Origin: Cohnella baijiui
Lineage (GTDB): Bacteria; Bacillota; Bacilli; Paenibacillales; Paenibacillaceae
Reading direction: 5' to 3'
DNA length: 64,000 nt
Assembly (NCBI RefSeq): GCF_020731285.1
Contig: NZ_JAJFOW010000005.1
Span: forward strand, 248,001 to 312,000
Shown here: piece by piece, positions 26,361-34,352 of the stretch
How positions within the stretch are numbered: position 1 is the stretch's first letter
Layout: every line of letters begins with the position of its first letter
Notes under the pieces: model-generated
Seen by the model: only the letters and a program-made list of their open reading frames with translations
What the model was told of the DNA's origin: nothing
Databases searched by the model: none
Made by a program: the position numbers and the translations under genes

Positions 26361-28408
26361 TCGGACATCTGCTCAGCGGACGCTACGAGATCATGAACCG
26401 CGTCGGCGGCGGGGGCATGGCGCTCGTTTACAAGGCGCGGGACATCCTCCTGAACCGCTTCGTCGCCGTAAAGGTGCTCCGGCAGCAGTTCGTGCACGAC
26501 GACGAGTTCGTCCGCCGGTTCCGCCGGGAGGCGCAGGCCGCGGCGTCGCTGTCCCACCCGAACATCGTCAGCATTTACGACGTCGGCCAAGAGGACGACA
26601 CGCACTATATCATTATGGAATACGTGGACGGCGCCAACCTGAACGAAATCATCCGCGACCGGGCCCCGCTCCAAGCCGCGGAAGCCGTGCGCATCGCCAG
26701 CCAGATCTGCGACGCGCTCGATCACGCCCATCATAGCCAGATCATTCATCGCGATATCAAGCCTCATAACATCCTGATCGGCAAAAACGGGCGGGTTAAG
26801 GTGACGGACTTCGGCATCGCGCGGGCCGTAACGGCTTCGACGATCACGCAGACGGGCTCGGTCGTAGGCTCGGTCCATTACTTTTCTCCCGAGCACGCGA
26901 AAGGCGTGGCGACCGGCGAAAAGTCGGACATCTATTCGCTGGGCATCGTGCTCTACCAGATGCTGACGGGCCGGCTGCCTTTCCTCGGCGAGAGTCCGAT
27001 CAGCGTCGCGCTCAAGCATCTGCAGGAGCCGTTCGAGGAGCCGCGGCTCGTCAACCCGCACATCCCGCAAAGCGTGGAGAACATTATCCTCCGGGCGATG
27101 CGCAAAAATCCGCAGGAGCGTTACCGCTCCGCGCAGGAGATGCTCGCGGATCTGGAGACGTGCCTGCAGCCGCAGCGGCTGAACGAGCCGCGCGCGCAGT
27201 TCGGCGAGGACGCGGACGAGGGAGAGCAAACGCGCGTCATTCCGGCGATCCGGCCCAACATGGGCACGTCGGCGGGCGACACGATCATCAAGAAAGGCTC
27301 GGAAAGCGAGCGGCGGGACGAGCCGGAGCCCGAGCGGCGCAGGCGCCGCTGGGTGATGCCGACCGTCTTCGGGCTGCTGGCCGCCTTGTTGATCGGCATT
27401 TTGCTGTGGGCCGTGTTTTACCTGAAGGGGCAGCTCAGCCCTTCGGACGTTCAGGTGCCGACCGTCGTCGGCGACACGCTGGAGGATGCTCGCACCAAGC
27501 TGGAGGGGGTCGGGCTGAAGGTCGCCGACCCCGTCCTGAAGGAAGCCAGCAGCGAGGTGGAGGAGAACCACGTCATCCGGCAGTCCAAGCAGGATATGGC
27601 CGTCAAGGAAGGCTCCTCCGTTACGCTGACGGTGAGCACCGGCCCCGAGCTGCCGACGATGGAGGCGCTGAAGGGCAAAATGTACAACGACGCCGTCGAC
27701 ATCTTGAAGGGCCTCGGCCTGACGACGGACGTCGTCAAAAACGAAGTGTTCGACGAGAGCGATCCGGGCACGGTGCTGGACCAGAAGCCGGCGGCGGGCG
27801 AGACGTTCGACCCGGCCAAGGACACGGTCACGCTGACCGTCAGCAAAGGGCTGGAGTCGTTCCCGATGCCGAACCTGATCAGTATGACGCTCGCCGAAGT
27901 GAAAGCCGAGTTGGCGAAGTACAACCTCAAGCTGCCGGACCGCAACATCTTCCAGGAGCCGAGCTACACGACCAAAGGCAAGGTGTTCAAGCAATTCCCG
28001 GCCGAGCAGAACGAAACGGTTCAGGCCGGCACCGAGGTGCAGATCTGGATCAGCAGCGGATTCCCGGCGGACGCCAAGCAGAAGTCGGTGCCCGTAACGG
28101 TGTCGCCGGTCGAAGGGAAGTCGAGCACGATCAAGATCGTCGTCACCGACGCGCTCGGCGACAGCCATGTCGTCTGGGGACCGAAAAAGATTTCCGCCAC
28201 GACGACGATTCCGGTGAAGGTCGTGCTGTCGCCGGGGCAGCAGGGGCTTATCATGGTGTTCCGGGACGACCAGTATTTCGACAGCATCCCGGTCCCGTAC
28301 GAGGACGCGCCGGTCATCGTCGATCCGCCGTCGTCGCCGGATCCTACCACGACGGACGATCCGAACGCCGGCACCGATAATGGCACGAACCAGGACGGCG
28401 GACAATGA
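26357..28408 (+). CDS. prkC: PASTA-domain Ser/Thr protein kinase PrkC
   Basis: A 683-aa membrane kinase. The cytoplasmic kinase domain (about 1-270) has the Gly-rich loop VGGGGMALVY, catalytic Lys39 in VAVK, HRDIKPHN with Asp133, and DFG. A basic juxtamembrane segment precedes one membrane helix at about 331-350 (WVMPTVFGLLAALLIGILLW). Three extracellular PASTA repeats follow (about 360-560), which in this family sense muropeptides and lipid II, and then a Thr/Asp/Pro-rich tail. In spore formers PrkC triggers germination in response to peptidoglycan fragments and regulates wall metabolism. Confidence 0.94.
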   Translation: MIGHLLSGRYEIMNRVGGGGMALVYKARDILLNRFVAVKVLRQQFVHDDEFVRRFRREAQAAASLSHPNIVSIYDVGQEDDTHYIIMEYVDGANLNEIIRDRAPLQAAEAVRIASQICDALDHAHHSQIIHRDIKPHNILIGKNGRVKVTDFGIARAVTASTITQTGSVVGSVHYFSPEHAKGVATGEKSDIYSLGIVLYQMLTGRLPFLGESPISVALKHLQEPFEEPRLVNPHIPQSVENIILRAMRKNPQERYRSAQEMLADLETCLQPQRLNEPRAQFGEDADEGEQTRVIPAIRPNMGTSAGDTIIKKGSESERRDEPEPERRRRRWVMPTVFGLLAALLIGILLWAVFYLKGQLSPSDVQVPTVVGDTLEDARTKLEGVGLKVADPVLKEASSEVEENHVIRQSKQDMAVKEGSSVTLTVSTGPELPTMEALKGKMYNDAVDILKGLGLTTDVVKNEVFDESDPGTVLDQKPAAGETFDPAKDTVTLTVSKGLESFPMPNLISMTLAEVKAELAKYNLKLPDRNIFQEPSYTTKGKVFKQFPAEQNETVQAGTEVQIWISSGFPADAKQKSVPVTVSPVEGKSSTIKIVVTDALGDSHVVWGPKKISATTTIPVKVVLSPGQQGLIMVFRDDQYFDSIPVPYEDAPVIVDPPSSPDPTTTDDPNAGTDNGTNQDGGQ

Positions 28409-28427
28409 GCAAAGGGGATTTCGACGC

Positions 28428-29333
28428 ATGCCCGTAGGCACGATCGTGAAGGCGCTAAGCGGATATTATTACGTGCAGGGCGATGAGGCAGAAGCCACGG
28501 TGCAGTGCCGCGCTCGCGGCATCTTCAAGAAGCGCGGGGAGTCTCCGCTCGTCGGGGACCGCGTCGTCTTCGGCGAGACGGAGAACGGCGAAGGCACGGT
28601 GGACGAGATTATGCCGCGCCGGACGTCGCTCGTCCGGCCGCCCGTGGCCAATGCGGACCTGGCGGTGCTCGTCTTCTCGGTTATCCGGCCGGAGCTTAAC
28701 TTGCAGCTGCTCGACAAGTTCCTCGTGCATATAGAGCACGCGGGCCTGGACGCGCTGCTCGTGCTGACGAAGGCCGACGCGCTGGAGGCAGCGGAGGCCG
28801 CCGCCCGTATCCGCGGGGATGTGGAGGCCGCCAGACGGCTCTACGAGTCGATCGGCTACCGGGTGGTCGTGACCAGCTCCCGGCGAGGGGAGGGTCTCGA
28901 ACCGCTGCGGCAGGAGCTGCACGGCCACGTGAGCGTGTTCGCCGGCCAGTCCGGGGTCGGCAAGTCCTCGCTTCTTAACGCTCTCGTGCCCGGACTCGCC
29001 CTCGAGACGAACGAGATCAGCGAGAAGCTCGGACGGGGCAAGCATACGACCCGGCACGTCGAGCTCGTGCAGGTGCCGGGCGGCGGCTTCGTGGCGGATA
29101 CGCCAGGCTTCAGCCAACTGGACTTTCAGGAGCTGGGCGTGGAAGAGATCGGCGCCTGCTTCCGTGAATTCCGCGCGCTCGCGCCGGGCTGCAAGTTCCG
29201 GGGCTGCACGCACGTCCACGAGCCGTCGTGCGCGGTCCGGGAGGCGCTGGAGCGCGGCGAGGTCGCCGAAAGCCGCTACCGCCACTACGCGGAATTCATG
29301 ACCGAATGGAAAGAAAAAGCGCGGAGGTACTAG
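28428..29333 (+). CDS. rsgA: Ribosome small-subunit-dependent GTPase RsgA
   Basis: A 301-aa circularly permuted GTPase for late 30S maturation. OB-fold N-terminus (IVKALSGYYYVQ), then G4 LTKAD, G1 FAGQSGVGKSSLLNAL and G3 DTPGF in permuted order, and a C-terminal zinc knuckle (CKFRGCTHVHEPSC). The start at 28428 has AAGGGGA upstream; an upstream ATG at 28380 lies inside prkC and has no ribosome site. Confidence 0.94.
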   Translation: MPVGTIVKALSGYYYVQGDEAEATVQCRARGIFKKRGESPLVGDRVVFGETENGEGTVDEIMPRRTSLVRPPVANADLAVLVFSVIRPELNLQLLDKFLVHIEHAGLDALLVLTKADALEAAEAAARIRGDVEAARRLYESIGYRVVVTSSRRGEGLEPLRQELHGHVSVFAGQSGVGKSSLLNALVPGLALETNEISEKLGRGKHTTRHVELVQVPGGGFVADTPGFSQLDFQELGVEEIGACFREFRALAPGCKFRGCTHVHEPSCAVREALERGEVAESRYRHYAEFMTEWKEKARRY

Positions 29334-29336
29334 ACG

Positions 29337-29996
29337 ATGGCCATTATCGCACCATCCATCCTGTCGGCGGACTTCGCGAGACTGGGAGAGGAAATCCGCG
29401 ACGCCGAACGGGCCGGCGCGGACTGGATTCATATCGACATCATGGACGGACAGTACGTCCCGAATCTGACATTCGGGCCGCCGATCGTGGCGGCTGTCCG
29501 CTCCTACACGAAGCTGCCTTTCGACGTGCACCTGATGGTGCATACGCCGGAGCGGCTGTTCGCGGATTTGAAGGCCGCCGGAGCGGACCGGATCACGGTT
29601 CATGCCGAAGCCTGCGTTCACCTGCACCGGACGATCCACGCGATCCGGGAACTGGGTCTCGCCGCCGGCGTCGCCCTGAACCCGCATACGCCGCTGTCCG
29701 TGCTCGATTACGTGCTGGGGGATATCGATCTGGCGCTGATCATGACGGTAAACCCGGGCTTCGGCGGACAGTCGTTCATTCCCGCGATGCTGGACAAGAT
29801 CCGCGCGCTGCGCGAATCGCTCGATGCGCGCGGTCTCGCCGCCACCCACATCGAGGTGGACGGCGGGATCAACGCCGAGACCGCGAAGCGCGTGACGGAG
29901 GCGGGCGCGAACGCGCTCGTCGCCGGCAACTTCATCTTCGCGCAGGCCGACCGCGCCCAGGCGATCGCGGCGCTCAAGGATGCGGCCGCCGGCTGA
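29337..29996 (+). CDS. rpe: Ribulose-phosphate 3-epimerase
   Basis: A 219-aa TIM-barrel epimerase of the pentose phosphate pathway. Motifs: IAPSILSADFARLGEE, WIHIDIMDGQYVPN (metal ligands), FDVHLMVHTPE, VNPGFGGQSFIP and EVDGGINAETA. It starts 3 bases after the rsgA stop with GGAGG in the end of that gene, and closes the phosphatase-kinase-rsgA-rpe run as in Bacillus. Confidence 0.95.
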   Translation: MAIIAPSILSADFARLGEEIRDAERAGADWIHIDIMDGQYVPNLTFGPPIVAAVRSYTKLPFDVHLMVHTPERLFADLKAAGADRITVHAEACVHLHRTIHAIRELGLAAGVALNPHTPLSVLDYVLGDIDLALIMTVNPGFGGQSFIPAMLDKIRALRESLDARGLAATHIEVDGGINAETAKRVTEAGANALVAGNFIFAQADRAQAIAALKDAAAG

Positions 29997-30016
29997 AATT
30001 TCGTCTCCCCTTCGGT

Positions 30017-30044
30017 ATAGGGTCAAGCCTCTTTTGCATACATT
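30017..30044 (+). promoter_or_regulatory. Sigma-E type promoter of spoVM
   Basis: ATA at 30017-30019, 17 bases, then CATACATT at 30037-30044, an exact match to the sigma-E -10 pattern CATACAnT at the expected spacing. In Bacillus subtilis spoVM is made in the mother cell under sigma-E, so site and gene agree. Confidence 0.65.
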
Positions 30045-30129
30045 GAATCAACGGCGCATGCGGATGAAGATGCGCGGCCGTATGTAGGCATGAGCGGCAA
30101 AGGCATTTGACCGGAGGAGGGTGGGAACG

Positions 30130-30210
30130 ATGAAGTTTTACACCATCAAGCTGCCGAAGTTTTTGGGCGGATTCGTAAAAGCGCTCTTGAACACATTCCA
30201 AAAAAACTGA
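30130..30210 (+). CDS. spoVM: Stage V sporulation protein M
   Basis: A 26-residue peptide, MKFYTIKLPKFLGGFVKALL followed by NTFQKN, nearly the same as Bacillus SpoVM. It forms one amphipathic helix that recognises the convex forespore membrane, tethers SpoIVA and inhibits FtsH, so starting coat and cortex assembly. The ribosome site GGAGGAGGGTG is very strong. Position between rpe and rpmB is conserved. A sigma-E-like promoter lies 86 bases upstream. Confidence 0.95.
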   Translation: MKFYTIKLPKFLGGFVKALLNTFQKN

Positions 30211-30243
30211 CGCCTCCCGAGGAACCCGCGGTTCCCGGAGGCG
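30211..30243 (+). other. Long hairpin after spoVM without a T-run
   Basis: CGCCTCC (30211-30217) pairs with GGAGGCG (30237-30243), directly abutting the spoVM stop, but GC-rich sequence follows. It may stabilise the short spoVM mRNA 3' end rather than terminate it. Confidence 0.45.
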
Positions 30244-30321
30244 CCGGCTCTGCCGGGAAGCCGCTTGCGACGGTCTGTGCAAGCTTGGCGAGGGCGAACC
30301 CGAACTTGCCGTAAACATAAC

Positions 30322-30349
30322 AAAAAGCACCTGGCCTCCAGGTGCTTTT
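30322..30349. terminator. Bidirectional terminator between spoVM and rpmB
   Basis: A perfect 8-bp stem (GCACCTGG at 30327-30334, CCAGGTGC at 30338-30345) with As on the left and Ts on the right; serves spoVM and, on the minus strand, rpmB. Confidence 0.9.
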
Positions 30350-30374
30350 GTCATGCGCCGCGATCGCAGCGGAA

Positions 30375-30563
30375 TTAGACGCGGGTTACTTTGCCGGATT
30401 TCAGGGCGCGTGTACTGACGTAGACGCGCTTCGGCTTTCCGTTCACCAAAATGCGAACCTTTTGTACGTTGACGCCCCACGAACGCTTGTTGTGGTTGTT
30501 GGCGTGCGAGACGTTGTTGCCGGAGCTCGGTTTCTTACCCGTGATATAACATTTGCGAGCCAT
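30375..30563 (-). CDS. rpmB: 50S ribosomal protein L28
   Basis: A 62-aa L28: [27 protein letters not shown] and a C-terminal [17 protein letters not shown]. It is the cysteine-poor form (a single Cys), so not the zinc-ribbon type. ATG at 30563 follows AGGGAGGTGG. Single-gene minus-strand unit, as in Bacillus. Confidence 0.95.
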   Translation of the reverse strand: MARKCYITGKKPSSGNNVSHANNHNKRSWGVNVQKVRILVNGKPKRVYVSTRALKSGKVTRV

Positions 30564-30668
30564 TAAAATCCACCTCCCTACCAAGACCTTGCAGACACTT
30601 CTAATATCATAGCATACGGCCTAGGGGGTTGCAATCGGTTAAATCGGCTTCGAGCCGATGTTTTCGCA

Positions 30669-30836
30669 TTATCGATGATCATAATAACCCGTGCACAATC
30701 CCTTTTTCTTCGACTTGGTCGAGCAGTGGTGCCCGCCGTGCTTACCCGGCTTCCCGCTGTGGGCCGGCGCCGCGCCGGCCGTGCCCAGGATGAGCGAAGC
30801 TGCGGGCAGAAACGCGATCGTTTTCTTCAGGTCCAT
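30669..30836 (-). CDS. Small His/Lys-rich exported protein (hypothetical)
   Basis: A 55-aa frame with a plausible signal peptide: MDLKKTIAFLPAASLILGTAGAAPAHS, with likely cleavage after the AHS region. The predicted mature peptide is short and rich in His, Gly and Lys (GKPGKHGGHHCSTKSKKKG) and has two cysteines that could form one disulfide. I do not recognise a family. The ribosome site (AGGCAGGTG) is only 0-2 bases from the ATG, which is poor, and a longer frame from 30857 has none at all. Metal binding is possible from composition only. Confidence 0.45.
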   Translation of the reverse strand: MDLKKTIAFLPAASLILGTAGAAPAHSGKPGKHGGHHCSTKSKKKGLCTGYYDHR

Positions 30837-30976
30837 CACCTGCCTGCCGGGCTCCATCGGATGGAGGACTTCTGCAACGTGCGGCGATTCCTACTGTAAC
30901 CTGAGTTCGGATCTTGTTCAACCCTTCCGTTTTCCCGGGCCGTGACGGATGTGAACGAAACCTGGCAGGCGGTTTG

Positions 30977-30998
30977 ACCGTATCCTTCCTCATACGGT
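30977..30998. other. Perfect 7-8-7 dyad between divergent genes
   Basis: ACCGTAT, 8 bases, ATACGGT. No T-run follows on either strand, so it looks more like a binding site than a terminator. It lies between the minus-strand small gene and yloU. Confidence 0.4.
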
Positions 30999-31123
30999 AT
31001 CATTCTTAAAACCGGGCAAGACGGGAAAATCGGCGCCCCGCTGCGCGAATGGGATGAACTTGAGGGTGCTTTATAGTACAATGAAGTATGGTCCATAATA
31101 GACCCATAAAGGAGTGAATTTCC

Positions 31124-31483
31124 ATGCCTATGCAATTGGCGACGGAAAACGGGAAAATCGACGTAGCCGACCAAGTGATTTCCGTCATCGCGGGATCGGC
31201 GGCGATGGATTGTTATGGACTGGTGGGCATGGCCTCCCGCAAGCAACTGAAGGATGGCATCGCCGAGATGCTCGGCAGGGAGAACCTGTCGAAAGGGGTC
31301 GAGGTTCGCCGGGAAGGCGAGGCGCTCCACCTCGATTTGTACGTCATCGTGAGCTACGGGACCAAAATCTCGGAAGTGGCCCACAACATTCAATCCAAAG
31401 TCAAATACGTATTGGAAGAGGTCGTCGGGCTCGCAGTCGATCATGTGAACATTTTCGTTCAGGGCGTACGCGTTAATCGCTAG
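31124..31483 (+). CDS. yloU: Asp23/Gls24-family protein YloU
   Basis: A 119-aa Asp23-family protein with GKIDVADQVISVIAGSAAMDCYGLVGM, SKGVEVRREGEALHLDLYVIVSYGTKISEVAHNIQ and DHVNIFVQGV. Family members are small envelope-stress-associated proteins; this one nearly always precedes the fatty-acid kinase gene yloV/fakA, as it does here. AAAGGAGTG lies upstream of the ATG. Confidence 0.92.
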   Translation: MPMQLATENGKIDVADQVISVIAGSAAMDCYGLVGMASRKQLKDGIAEMLGRENLSKGVEVRREGEALHLDLYVIVSYGTKISEVAHNIQSKVKYVLEEVVGLAVDHVNIFVQGVRVNR

Positions 31484-31594
31484 GCACGACCGGACGCAAG
31501 CAACGCAGATTCGACATCATCCGATCGCACCTCGGCTAATCGAACGTCGGCCTCGGCCGACCTTCGAATATGCCTTCGAAAAGGGGAATATTCA

Positions 31595-33436
31595 TTGACG
31601 ACGCGCAATTTGCACGGAACGGACTGGTCGGCGATGGTGCTGGCCGGCGCGGAGCGGCTCTCGCGCAACGCGGAGCTGATCAACGCGCTGAACGTGTTCC
31701 CGGTACCGGATGGGGATACGGGCACGAACATGAATCTGACCATGTCGGCCGGCGTGGCCGAATTGAAAAATAAACCCGCGGAGGAAGTCGGCCGCGCGGC
31801 CGAAGTGCTCTCCAAAGGACTGCTCATGGGGGCGCGTGGCAATTCGGGTGTGATCCTCTCGCAGTTGTTCCGAGGCTTCGCCCAGTCCGTCGCGGGGCAG
31901 CGTGAGCTCGGGGTGCCTGGGTTCGCAGCAGCTCTCCAACAGGGAGTTGATACCGCTTACAAGGCGGTCGTGAAGCCGGTGGAAGGCACCATCCTGACGG
32001 TGGCCCGCGAAGCCGCCCGCCACGGGCTCGCCCATTCCCGCAAGACGGAAGACCTGATCGAATGGATGAGCGAGGTTCATGCCAAAGCCGCCGAGACGCT
32101 CGCGCGGACGCCCGATATGCTGCCGGTGCTCAAGCAAGTGGGCGTCGTCGATTCCGGCGGACAGGGGCTCGTCTTTATATATGAAGGGTTTGTGCATTAC
32201 CTGACGACCGCATGGGCGGGAGGCGCGGGCGCCGCGGGCTACCCGGCGTCGGCCCCCGTATTCGCCGCGCCGGCTCCGGTGCCGCCGTCGGCAAGTGCCG
32301 CAGCGGCGGCCGCTGCCGCTGCCTCGGTCCCTGCAAGAGCCGCCGCCCAGTCGAAGCTCGCGACGGAGTCGATCTGGTTCCCGTACGACATGGAGTTTTT
32401 CATCCGCCGGCCTTCCGCGCACGCCCCGTTTCCGGAGGCGGCCTTCCGCAAGGCGCTCGAACGCGACGGCGACTCCATCATCCTGATCGCGGACGGCGAC
32501 ATCGTGAAGGTGCACGTCCATTCCCGCCGTCCGGGCGACGTGCTGAACGCCGCGCTGGCTTACGGGGAGCTGACCAACTTCCATATCCTCAACATGCAGG
32601 ACCAGCATCGCGACCTGCTGCGTCCGGAGCAGGCGCCCCGCGTGAACGCGCCCTACACGGAGGAGGCGGAGGCGCTTGGCTTCGAAGCGGCATCCGGCAT
32701 TCCGCCGGTGACCGAAGGCTACGCGGGCGAATCCGCCGCGCCGGCCGAAGAGGCGCATCCGCTCGCCCATGAGATGGCGCCGTTCGGGGTCGTCGCGGTC
32801 AGCGTCGGCGAAGGCAACGCGGAGCTGTTCCGCAGCCTCGGCGTGGACATCGTTATCTCCGGCGGCCAAAGCATGAATCCGAGCACCGAGGATCTGATGC
32901 AAGCGATTCAGTCGCTCGCCGCCGAGCATATTTTCGTGCTTCCGAACAATCCGAACATCCTGCTCGCCGCCAAGCAGGCGCAGGAGCTGGCGGACCGGCC
33001 TGTCACGGTCGTCCCGACGCGCAGCATCCCCCAAGGGATGGCCGCGATGCTGGCGTTTCAGGAGGAGCAGACGCCGGCGTACAACGCCGATCGGATGGAG
33101 AAGGCGATCCAGCGCGTGCTGTCCGGCTCGGTCACCCAGGCGGTCCGGGACACGGTCATGGACGGGGTCGAGATCCGGGGCGGGCAGCATATCGGCATCC
33201 TCGACAAGAAGATCGTCGCGGCGGCGGACACCGTCATTGGCGCGGCGCGGGCGCTGCTGGAGGAGATGATGTCCGCCGGCGACGAGACGGTCATGGTGCT
33301 GGGCGGCGCCGACGCGGACGAGGCCGACACGCGGGACCTGCTCGGCTGGCTGGCCGAGCGGTATCCGGACGCCGAAGTCGAGAGCCACGCGGGCGGACAG
33401 CCCCTGTACCCGTATCTGATCCTGGTCGAGCAATGA
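31595..33436 (+). CDS. fakA: Fatty acid kinase catalytic subunit FakA (YloV)
   Basis: A 613-aa DAK-family kinase. The N-terminal DhaL-like ATP-binding domain has LNVFPVPDGDTGTNMNLTM and GARGNSGVILSQLFRG. An Ala/Pro-rich linker lies at about residues 215-250, followed by middle and C-terminal domains (GDIVKVHVHSRRPGDVLN; GGQSMNPSTEDL; FVLPNNPNI). FakA phosphorylates fatty acids held by a DegV-type FakB, feeding exogenous acids to PlsX/PlsY. TTG start with AAGGGGA upstream. The FakB-like gene follows immediately. The long poly-Ala linker is the only odd point. Confidence 0.92.
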   Translation: MTTRNLHGTDWSAMVLAGAERLSRNAELINALNVFPVPDGDTGTNMNLTMSAGVAELKNKPAEEVGRAAEVLSKGLLMGARGNSGVILSQLFRGFAQSVAGQRELGVPGFAAALQQGVDTAYKAVVKPVEGTILTVAREAARHGLAHSRKTEDLIEWMSEVHAKAAETLARTPDMLPVLKQVGVVDSGGQGLVFIYEGFVHYLTTAWAGGAGAAGYPASAPVFAAPAPVPPSASAAAAAAAAASVPARAAAQSKLATESIWFPYDMEFFIRRPSAHAPFPEAAFRKALERDGDSIILIADGDIVKVHVHSRRPGDVLNAALAYGELTNFHILNMQDQHRDLLRPEQAPRVNAPYTEEAEALGFEAASGIPPVTEGYAGESAAPAEEAHPLAHEMAPFGVVAVSVGEGNAELFRSLGVDIVISGGQSMNPSTEDLMQAIQSLAAEHIFVLPNNPNILLAAKQAQELADRPVTVVPTRSIPQGMAAMLAFQEEQTPAYNADRMEKAIQRVLSGSVTQAVRDTVMDGVEIRGGQHIGILDKKIVAAADTVIGAARALLEEMMSAGDETVMVLGGADADEADTRDLLGWLAERYPDAEVESHAGGQPLYPYLILVEQ

Positions 33437-33452
33437 GGAGAGAGGAAGGAGA

Positions 33453-34319
33453 ATGCCGGTGAGCGAAGTGGTACTGGTAACGGACAGCACGGCGGACATT
33501 CCGCAGGAAACCCGGGAACGTCTGGGCATCGAGATGGTGCCGCTGCAAGTGCTTTTCGGCGAGGAGAGCTATCTGGATCACGTCACGCTCTCTCCCGCCC
33601 AATTTTATGAGCGGCTGAAGGCGTTTGGCGGCATGCCGAAGACGTCCCAGCCTTCGCCGGCCGAGTTTCTGAGCGTTTACGAGCGGATCGTCGCGGAAGG
33701 GAAGTCGGTCGTCTCCGTGCACCTGTCCTCGGCCTTCAGCGGAACGTACCAGTCGGCCGTGCTTGCCGAGTCGATGCTGGAAGGCAAAGGCCGCGTCACG
33801 GTCATCGACTCGCGCTCGGCCTCCTACGGCTACGGCATGATGGTGGTGAAGGCCGCCGAGATGGCCCGCCAGGGCGCGAAGCACGACGAGATCGTCGCGG
33901 AAATCGGGCGGCTGCGCAAGGAGATGCGGCTGTATTTCCTGGTCGATACGCTCGAGTATTTGCAGCGCGGCGGCCGGATCGGCAAGGCGGCGGCGCTGTT
34001 CGGCACGCTGCTGAACATCAAGCCGATCCTGACGATCGGGGACGACGGCGTCATTTACCCGGTTGACAAGGTACGGGGGCAAAAAAGGGCGTTCGCGCGC
34101 ATCGCGGAGCTGATCGAAACGGACTTCGGGACGGGGCCGATCGAGCTGTTGATCGTCGATACGCCGGGCGATACGGAGGTTGCCGACGAGTTGACCGAGA
34201 TGCTGAAGTCGCGGTTCGACGTGCGGCGGTTCCACCGGTCGGAGGTCGGCTCGGTCATCGGCGCGCATGCCGGACCGGGTACCGTCGGCTTGTTTGTACT
34301 ACCCGCCGGGACGGCCTAA
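33453..34319 (+). CDS. DegV-family fatty-acid-binding protein (FakB-like)
   Basis: A 288-aa DegV/FakB protein. The lipid-binding signature appears as VTDSTADIP near the N-terminus, TSQPSPAEFL, VHLSSAFSGTYQSA, IDSRSASYGYGMMV, LEYLQRGGRIGK, and the carboxylate-site region GAHAGPGTVGLFV. It presents a fatty acid to FakA for phosphorylation; 16 bases separate the genes. Start may be ATG 33453 or GTG 33459; AAGGAG is close to the first and well placed for the second. Which acyl chain it prefers cannot be told. Confidence 0.9.
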   Translation: MPVSEVVLVTDSTADIPQETRERLGIEMVPLQVLFGEESYLDHVTLSPAQFYERLKAFGGMPKTSQPSPAEFLSVYERIVAEGKSVVSVHLSSAFSGTYQSAVLAESMLEGKGRVTVIDSRSASYGYGMMVVKAAEMARQGAKHDEIVAEIGRLRKEMRLYFLVDTLEYLQRGGRIGKAAALFGTLLNIKPILTIGDDGVIYPVDKVRGQKRAFARIAELIETDFGTGPIELLIVDTPGDTEVADELTEMLKSRFDVRRFHRSEVGSVIGAHAGPGTVGLFVLPAGTA

Positions 34320-34352
34320 GGCCGGCTTCGGGGCGGGGCGATAACGGAGTGG

